Positions 58,461 through 64,000 of a DNA stretch of 64,000 bases are shown here, one piece after another; position 1 is the first letter of the stretch; the number at the start of each line of letters is the position of its first letter. The notes beneath the pieces were generated by a model, which had not been told where the DNA came from, did no database searches, and was given only the letters and a program-made list of their open reading frames with translations. A program made the position numbers and the translations under genes. Origin of the DNA: Zanthoxylum bungeanum (lineage: Eukaryota; Streptophyta; Magnoliopsida; Sapindales; Rutaceae); contig SKCR01010142.1 of assembly GCA_019454045.1 (NCBI GenBank), forward strand, positions 124,001-188,000, read 5' to 3'.

Positions 58461-58552
58461 ACGCATTAAAAGTTTATGGGACAAACATTAATATAATCAA
58501 AAGTTTATATAAGCTTTAAGTTGGGAAACATGGAAGACGTTATGAATTCTGT
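58371..58552. repeat. Local direct duplication in element G
   Basis: AGCTTTAAGTTGGGAAACAT at 58373 recurs at 58513, continuing with only one or two differences (GGAATACG/GGAAGACG) for ~40 bp; offset 140 bp. Confidence 0.85.
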
Positions 58553-58629
58553 CTCAACTTCTTGCTGAAGAATGCAACATGATGATTCTTGTTTCAAGCT
58601 ATTGAAAGCAAAATTTTCCTGAGGTCCCT

Positions 58630-58795
58630 ATTTAAAAGCATTAAACTTAAGTAATTCAATTAAATGAGCTATAATCATTGCATAATTTCTAACAAACCTC
58701 CTATAATAACCAATTAGCCTAAGGAAACCCATTAACTGCTTAACATTTAAAGGAGTAGGCCATTGTTTCATTGCTTGAATTTTTGTTGTTCCATA
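58630..58795 (-). pseudogene. Element G RT/RNase H junction remnant
   Basis: Minus strand: KIQAMKQWPTPLNVKQLMGF then LIGYYRRFVRNYAMI, the connection block between reverse transcriptase and RNase H in Ty3/gypsy pol. The catalytic YxDD region that should precede it is missing, and protease lies immediately upstream. Confidence 0.75.
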
Positions 58796-58799
58796 GAGA

Positions 58800-59000
58800 G
58801 TGCTACAACAGAGGATTTACCATTGCATTTAAAAGTTTCCTTATTTCCTATCACAACCTCAAAAGGTTATGTGGCTACAACTGATAGCCCCAAATATGAT
58901 AAAATCCTTTGTTGAATAAAGTTGTGAGTACTCTCACTGTCTATTAATATCTTGATAGACTTGCCATTGATAGACCCATATAACTTCAATGTTTTTGCGC
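58800..59000 (-). pseudogene. Element G aspartic protease remnant
   Basis: Minus strand: KTLKLYGSINGKSIKILIDSESTHNFI, where D-S-G of the active site has become D-S-E, followed by LSYLGLSVVAT and GNKETFKCNGKSSVVAL. Family length would be about 110 residues; only the first 60-70 remain before the jump to the RT/RNase H block. Confidence 0.7.
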
Positions 59001-59065
59001 AAGGATATCATAACAAGGCAGGGTAACTTATTTCTAATCTTTTTTTCCCTCAAAGCCTATTTGTC

Positions 59066-59690
59066 CTATATTGTTTCCTCTGGATGTTCCTCAGCTGCCT
59101 CATGATCAGTTTCTTCAATAACCATCATTAACAACTTCTTAACTCTACGCTTATTGTCCGGATGAAACTTCTTATCACAGTTGTAACACATGCATTTATC
59201 TCTCATCTTTTGCATCTCAACATGAGTCAATTTCTTCACAGTCCATCCATTAGTATTTTTAGTATCCATTTTATGGCTGAGTTCAGCACCAAGTGCCATG
59301 TTATGAGTTATAGCTAGGAAAGATCCCTTATTATTTCTATAAGGAAACCTCATATCCTTAAGCTTTTCTTCTTGTAATTGGGCTAAATCTACAACGTCTA
59401 TAAAACTAAGGGGTCATAAGGCTATGAATTTTCTCCTGATATCCGCCTTTAAGCCATAGACAAAGTAATTCAACCAAAAAGCTTCAGTTAATCCTGTTAC
59501 CTTATTAGAGAGTGCCTCAAAATCTCGAATGTATTCTGTAACATAAGTGGTCTGGGACAACTTGAGTAGAACCCCCTCGTGGTTCTCAAATACAAAATCT
59601 ATAAGCCTTGTGGACACTGCCACTAGGAAAGACTCTCATGACCTCAACTTTCCATTCATCTTCATCCATGAGAAACAAGACAGAGCTTCT
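59066..59690 (-). pseudogene. Element G gag with zinc knuckle remnant
   Basis: A 69-codon frame (59623-59414) with LLKLSQTTYVTEYIRDFEAL and LTEAFWLNYFVYGLKADIR matches the Ty3/gypsy retrotransposon gag domain (LRQTGSVADYQ..FE.L, GLKEEIR). After a break, 59353-59066 carries a knuckle remnant CMCYNCDKKFHPDNK with an acidic tail. Upstream, towards 59690, the gag start is decayed where element E's LTR begins. Confidence 0.7.
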
Positions 59691-59703
59691 CATTTGTTTA
59701 ACG

Positions 59704-59955
59704 TGTAACGCGTTGCCAGCTGATGAAACTGGCCAAAAACATGTGGCAATGTAGCACACGTTTTTGGCCCTATAAAAGGAGCCTAAAATCCCATTGTAAA
59801 TCATCCCAAAATCCCAAAACATAGAGCATAAAGAGTAAAGAGTTTGAGAGGTTTTTTTGTAAAGCTTGGTTTAAGCTTTGTAATTCTTTTTTTTTAGTAA
59901 TAAAGAAGAGTTTTCCTCTTATTTCTCCTCTACAGTGATTGTTTATATCACAACA
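59704..59955 (+). repeat. 5' LTR of element E (short)
   Basis: From TGTAACGCG to ...ATCACAACA, about 250 bp, with a TATA box TATAAAA at 59771-59777 and an AATAAAG at 59900. Start inferred; the other LTR is outside. Confidence 0.6.
59731..59769. promoter_or_regulatory. Inverted repeat beside the TATA box of element E
   Basis: Arms GGCCAAAAACATGTG (59731-59745) and CACACGTTTTTGGCC (59755-59769) pair at 14 of 15 positions, 9-bp loop, one base before CTATAAAAGG. Confidence 0.85.
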
Positions 59956-59957
59956 AG

Positions 59958-59970
59958 TGGTATCAGAAGC
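59958..59970 (+). other. Primer binding site, tRNA-iMet type
   Basis: TGGTATCAGAAGC, one base longer than the standard TGGTATCAGAGC, directly after the LTR. Confidence 0.85.
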
Positions 59971-60137
59971 TAAGGTTACACGGAGGGATCTCGAAACTCA
60001 GAAATAAGCTTCGGTTCAAAAAACCGGTTCCGACGAAATTTTTCAAAAATCATTTTTGAGGATACCATCGGTTTTTTAACTATGAGATGAGCACAATGGT
60101 ATTTTACGGCGATCGAAGGAGGTCAGAAGACGTCGCA

Positions 60138-60360
60138 CGTGCCGCACGCGCCAAGTAGAGGATTTCCCACGTGCAGCCACGCGCGACATGCGCTGACGAA
60201 GGTCGAAGACGCTGAGTCAACAACCACATCATCATCTAGTCAGCCGCCATGTCAGCCGTCACGCACAGTCAGCAGCCAGTCAGCAGGACACGTCAGCAGA
60301 CCAGTCATCAGGCACGTGGCATATAGTTAGCATCCACGTCATCGCCACGTGTCTGACACG
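60138..60360. repeat. CG-rich leader segment with ACGT-core cluster
   Basis: CACGTG, CACGTC or ACACGT words occur about nine times, with GTCAGCA/CAGTCAGC tandem words between. It is GC-rich against AT-rich surroundings. A frame at 60139-60330 is a chance ORF. Confidence 0.7.
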
Positions 60361-60396
60361 TCAGAGTCAGTGCCACATCAGCAAAAATTTTGGTAA

Positions 60397-60506
60397 ATTT
60401 TAGAAAGGTCCCTATACTTTCTAGAAATTATATTTTGGCCCCTGAACTTTTAGAAATTGTACTTTGACTCCTGTAACTTCTGAAAATTTGCATTTTGGTC
60501 CATATG
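60397..60506. repeat. ~31-bp imperfect triplication
   Basis: Three successive units of the form CCCTRWACTTTYTAGAAATTRTATTTTGG, starting near 60410, 60440 and 60470. Confidence 0.75.
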
Positions 60507-60601
60507 TTGGATTTTTACAAATGAAATGTCATTTCCACCATTTTCGACCATTCCAGACTCAACGGTGAGCTCTGCTTTTTGAAATTATTCTCTGAATTTT
60601 T

Positions 60602-61206
60602 ATGATGGACGGGGGCAATGGAAAAATGATTTTGTTAACAAGCACCAATTACTTCACATGGAGAGGAATGATGAAAGACCTTCTATAAGTGAAAGACTAT
60701 GACAGATCGATTTTTCTGAAGTAGAAACCAGAAGCAATGTCTGATGAAAAGTGGAATAATCTTCACTAGAAGACATGCAGTACTATTCGTCAGTGGATCG
60801 ATGATAGTATAATGAATCATGTTAGTGAAGATATTAATGCACGTGTCTTATAGAGAAAGCTGGAGGAGCTTTTTCGAGCAAAGACTGGCAACAACAAGTT
60901 GTACTACATTAGGAAGATGATGGGGTTGAAATATGATGAAGGTACAGCTGTGGCATACCATATCAATGATTTCCTCGGCACCATGAAAGAATTGTCTGGA
61001 TTGGGCATGTACTTCAGTGATGAGGTAAATGGCTTAATACTCTTAAATACGTTACCAGAATCTTGGGAAACGTTTAGATCCACGGTGATAAATTCAGCCT
61101 CAGATGGGTGAGTCACACTGGAGATGGCAAAAACCAAAATCTTCGAGGAAGAAAAGATGACGAGAATGTAAGGGACGACATCAGCCTCAACCTCAGAAGC
61201 TTTAGT
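60602..61206 (+). pseudogene. Element E gag, first part
   Basis: Opens MMDGGNGKMILLTSTNYF; copia gag blocks follow: STNYFTWRGMMKDLL, MSDEKWNNLH, TIRQWIDDSIMNHV, a KLEELFRAKTGNNKLYYIRK block, VAYHINDFLGTMKELSG, and LLNTLPESWETFRSTVINSA near 61060. At least four stops (for example after DLL, at 60747 and 60854, and after NSASDG) show decay. The coding is cut at the TTAGT target site (61202-61206) and resumes at 63735. Confidence 0.8.
61202..61206. other. Target-site duplication TTAGT (left) of solo LTR
   Basis: Repeated at 63735-63739; bounds a TG...CA insertion. Confidence 0.85.
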
Positions 61207-63734
61207 TGATAGAGTTGGTGCTTGGAGTGCCAATCCGAATTGTACATTTTATTATTTATTAATAAAATAACTATATTTTTCATTTCATACCCTATTAATG
61301 GTATTATCATTACGCGTATTAAATTGATGTATCGTTATGCTAAAAATGACATCGACCTTAGAATAGTTTTGACACTAGGTGTAAACTATTCTTAAAGTAA
61401 ATATTCCTAGTCGTTGGTTTTGGAATACGGTCGAATTCCTATAACCTAGAAGACTAGCACATGTCATATATTGGAATTGGAGTTCCAATGGTTTAACACG
61501 ATGTACCATGAGTTTTGGAAACTCGTATAGACATGTGGGTATTCGTTGGAGCGAATACTGAATGACTCATTGGTGATTCCTAATAGTTGGAAGTACACAC
61601 CATCGTCAATAGGAATCTCCTCGAGTCGAGTAGCATATGTAATCCTTTGACTATAGGATATCATTGATTTTGTGTGAGATCCTCCACACTTAGATGCCAT
61701 GTATGTCAGAAACCTTTCATGGTCTGGCCTCTAGATGTTTGTTGGGTGTGGACCGATGCACACAGTAATCAAGTGCGAAGCAAGATAGGATCCGTCGGCC
61801 CGTATGTGTACTATAAGGGGTTTAGGTATCCATGTTAGTAAAGTCACGATTCTTAAATCTTTGGCCAAAGTCGATCACCTAGGGTGGATCGCATCAGTTA
61901 TGAAGAATCGTGGACATGTCGACATGAGATGTGCGTCTTGGAAACTTGACGGTATATTCTATGTTTCCTAAGCACAACTCGGATAGCCTACGACAGAGGG
62001 ATTGTTAAACATATGTGATGACCTCGACTTGTATAGTTCAGAAAGGTCGTTCGTGTTCTTCGCGAATTCGGAGGTGGCCAAATTGCGTACATATTAGCTA
62101 GGCTTATATGACGAACGTATCTGAACTTAGAGAGTCCCAGTACGAAGTGTACTCGTTGAGCACTTGGGTAGCCGATTATTTTTGATAAAATATAATATTC
62201 GATATTATAATTATCAACTAAGATAATCAAGTGTTATTGGATAACATTGATTATTTACTTTGACCTAATTGGATTAATTCAATAATTACACAAGGGTTTA
62301 ATTGTAAAATCATAATTATCTCTACCATTTGAGGATATTATGGTAATTGTAAGTATGTAATAATAGGTGGTTTTGGCTTGATTTAATTGGATTAAATCAA
62401 GGTGGCAAACATTTAACTAATCCATTTGCTAATCTTTGGCTTGATTTAATTATATTAAATTAAAGTGGGAGACAATGAAGATTAGTCACACCTAATTATA
62501 CATATTTGGACAAATTAGATTAAGCCCACTTAAAAGTTGATTACAACTTTTATTAATTAAAAATTGCATAAGTTTTGCTATAAATAGCAAGCTTTAGGAA
62601 TGTTTTAATTACAAGTTCAAATACAAGCATAAGCAAATTCTTGAGAGATTAGCCTAAGTTAGAGAAGTGTTTAGAGAAGCTTGTGAGGTCTCTAAAACAT
62701 TTCATCTAGGAGAAATCAAGATTGGATCTTGAAGTGAAGCTTGGAAGTATTGGAAACAAGATTGGATTTTGGAGTCAAGCTTGCACACCTTGGAGGTTCT
62801 CCAACAATTTCAACAAAGGAGAAGTAGATTGGATCTTGCATCAAGCTTACTAGGTAATGTTTGATCTTCTCCAAAGCTATGTTTATTTGTGTATTAGATG
62901 CATGATCACATAGCTTAATGTTGAATAAGGCTAATCAATTGTGTTAGGATAATTTAGAAGTATAAACACAACATGATTGTAATTAGGTCAAAGATGTTCA
63001 TGTTGGACATGGAACAATTAATTAGAGTTTGGAACTCTAGATTAAAGCTTAGAGCTATGGCTACCATTCTAGATTCACTTGACCACCTTTAGGTGGACTA
63101 GAATTGTTCATGAGACATTTCTAATTGGGATTCTAAAATGGTTTGTGTATTGGATTCAAAATTTACGCTAATGCGTATTTAGAATAAATTTATGTTTTTG
63201 GAAAAATATTTGATATTTTGAAAAACTAGATTTTTATTATATAACATGTGTTTATATTGGTTTTGAAATTAAAAATTATTTTTGGGTGTTTTTGAAGTGT
63301 TTAGGGAAGACCGGAAGCAATTAGGGTCAAAGACCCAAATTGCATCAGCTCCCTGGATTCCAGAGAGCTGAAGCTTAACAAGTGAAATAAAAAAAAAAGG
63401 GCTGCGCGCTACAGTGCCGCACACACTGTAGCGCGTGTGTCACATGTGCGTGGCACCCTTCGCACGCGCTGAATTTGTTTTCCTTCGTAGCGCGCACTGT
63501 AGCGCATGTGGCACACGCGCGTGGCGCCCTTCGCGGGCGCTGAATTTGTTTTCCTTCGTTCGGGAGCTTCCGGACTCCGTTTCAGTCCCGGTTTTTTCCT
63601 ATACACTTGTAATAGAATATAGTATTTCATCAAATGATTTAAAATTACACCCATACTTGATATCCATGGTTTAGACCCATTTCCGCTGCCCGGGGCACCG
63701 ATCCGACCCTAGGGGTTCCACAACTGCCCCAACA
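61207..63734. mobile_element. Solo LTR, 2,528 bp, in element E gag
   Basis: Starts TGATAGAGTTGG, ends CTGCCCCAACA, flanked by TTAGT. No PBS, PPT or coding domain inside. The end resembles the layout of element B's LTR (TTTCCGC... then ...CCCAACA) and the CTAGTCGT word near 61410 has a counterpart there, so it is probably a copia LTR of a related long-LTR lineage in plus orientation. It arose by unequal recombination between LTRs, as solo LTRs do. Confidence 0.85.
63424..63566. repeat. 71-bp CG-rich tandem duplication in the solo LTR
   Basis: CACTGTAGCGC at 63424 recurs at 63495; both units continue through a CGTGGCRCCCTTCGC block and end GCTGAATTTGTTTTCCTTCG. Confidence 0.9.
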
Positions 63735-64000
63735 TTAGTGACTGGGAAGAACAATAGAAAAGGGAAGGAGTAAAAACCGAGGCCCAAGTAGATCAGACAA
63801 GAACCGAGGTAAATCAAAAATAAGAGATATAGAATGCTACCATTGCAAAAAGAAAGGTCATATGAAGAAGGATTGCTACAAATTGAAGAATGGGCAGTCC
63901 AGAGACAACAACACACGGGATAGTGACTCTAATCAAGAAAGAGTTGATACTGCCACCACTGAAAAAACCTCCAAAGAATTCCTCATTATCTACGAGAAAA
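63735..64000 (+). pseudogene. Element E gag, second part with zinc knuckle
   Basis: Resumes in frame after the solo LTR: a basic stretch with a stop (after RKGKE-type residues near 63770), then an intact CCHC knuckle CYHCKKKGHMKKDCYK (63838-63885), the nucleic-acid-binding part of gag. The sequence then runs acidic to the window end, before the protease would begin. Because the knuckle ligands are intact, decay seems recent in this part. Confidence 0.8.

Larger units (their letters stand above)
50931..59690 (-). mobile_element. Ty3/gypsy element G, pol collapsed, split by element D
   Basis: Minus-strand order: gag (59690-59160), protease (59000-58800), end of RT/start of RNase H (58795-58630), integrase C-terminus (58460-58290), a TTGAGGACAAGG-type PPT region (58140-58116), 3' LTR (58115 down, interrupted). 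The 5' end is cut by element E. Domains resemble chromoviruses of the Tekay/Del side. Most of RT, RNase H and the integrase core are absent. Confidence 0.7.
59704..64000 (+). mobile_element. Ty1/copia element E (5' part; runs out of window)
   Basis: Short LTR, PBS, leader, gag, interrupted by a solo LTR (61207-63734), then gag knuckle to the window end. Coding sequence is continuous across the insertion once it and one TSD copy are removed. Protease, IN and RT would lie to the right. Confidence 0.8.

Noticed and set aside
60139..60330. 63-codon ORF in element E leader
   Set aside because: Composition reflects the CACGTG/GTCAGC repeats and it precedes gag; no domain.

Overview
The window reads as AT-rich eudicot nuclear DNA made almost entirely of nested and decayed LTR retrotransposons, with one host gene. 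Evidence for a plant: an R2R3-MYB gene with the two canonical intron positions, Ty1/copia and Ty3/gypsy elements with tRNA-iMet and tRNA-Asp primer sites, an Ac-like hAT transposase relic, a tRNA-derived SINE pair and a MITE. No rRNA, functional tRNA, CRISPR, organellar or bacterial features were seen. The species cannot be named from the sequence.

Layout. 1-5718: 5' part of a pol-less Ty3/gypsy-type element on the minus strand (LTR, tRNA-Asp PBS, gag-like ORF remains, an ORF of the 'putative plant transposon protein' type, PPT-like tract). 5719-8173: repeat-derived DNA. 8174-14803: a minus-strand gypsy element with two ~700-bp LTRs and only gag and protease remnants; it contains a 1.5-kb purine/pyrimidine tract and a second gypsy LTR. 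14804-16951: plus-strand gypsy LTR end, tRNA-Asp PBS and decayed internal sequence. 16952-37110: old minus-strand copia element A, split by a 2.3-kb insertion in its integrase and by the almost complete 10,022-bp copia element B (23994-34015, TSD GAAAT). 37488-39440: hAT transposase pseudogene, entered at its 3' end by copia element C (plus, 39457 on), which is of the same family as A but faces the other way. 43360-44110: gypsy LTR and leader.

44111-50930 is the only gene island: a MYB20/MYB43-type R2R3-MYB gene (47113-49066, three exons, 303 aa) with two G-boxes, a TATA/GA promoter tract, and two copies of one SINE family flanking it in opposite orientation; a MITE lies downstream. 50931-59690 is a gypsy element (G) whose pol has collapsed by internal deletion and whose 3' LTR is split by copia element D (51139-57902). 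59704-64000 is copia element E, its gag interrupted by a clean 2,528-bp solo LTR (61207-63734, TSD TTAGT).

The least expected pattern is that several unrelated LTRs or leaders carry small CG-rich modules in an AT-rich background: a 52-bp tandem repeat containing the palindrome GCGTTCGAACGC (seven units at 51835, two at 6527), clusters of the palindrome GCGTCGCGACGC (5221-5530, 41935-42095, with variants near 2323, 7591 and 12459), a 71-bp CG-rich duplication (63424), an ACGT-core cluster (60138-60360), and eleven TGGGCY (site II) motifs in 315 bp of element B's leader. All readings come from the sequence by eye; family names below the superfamily level are tentative.
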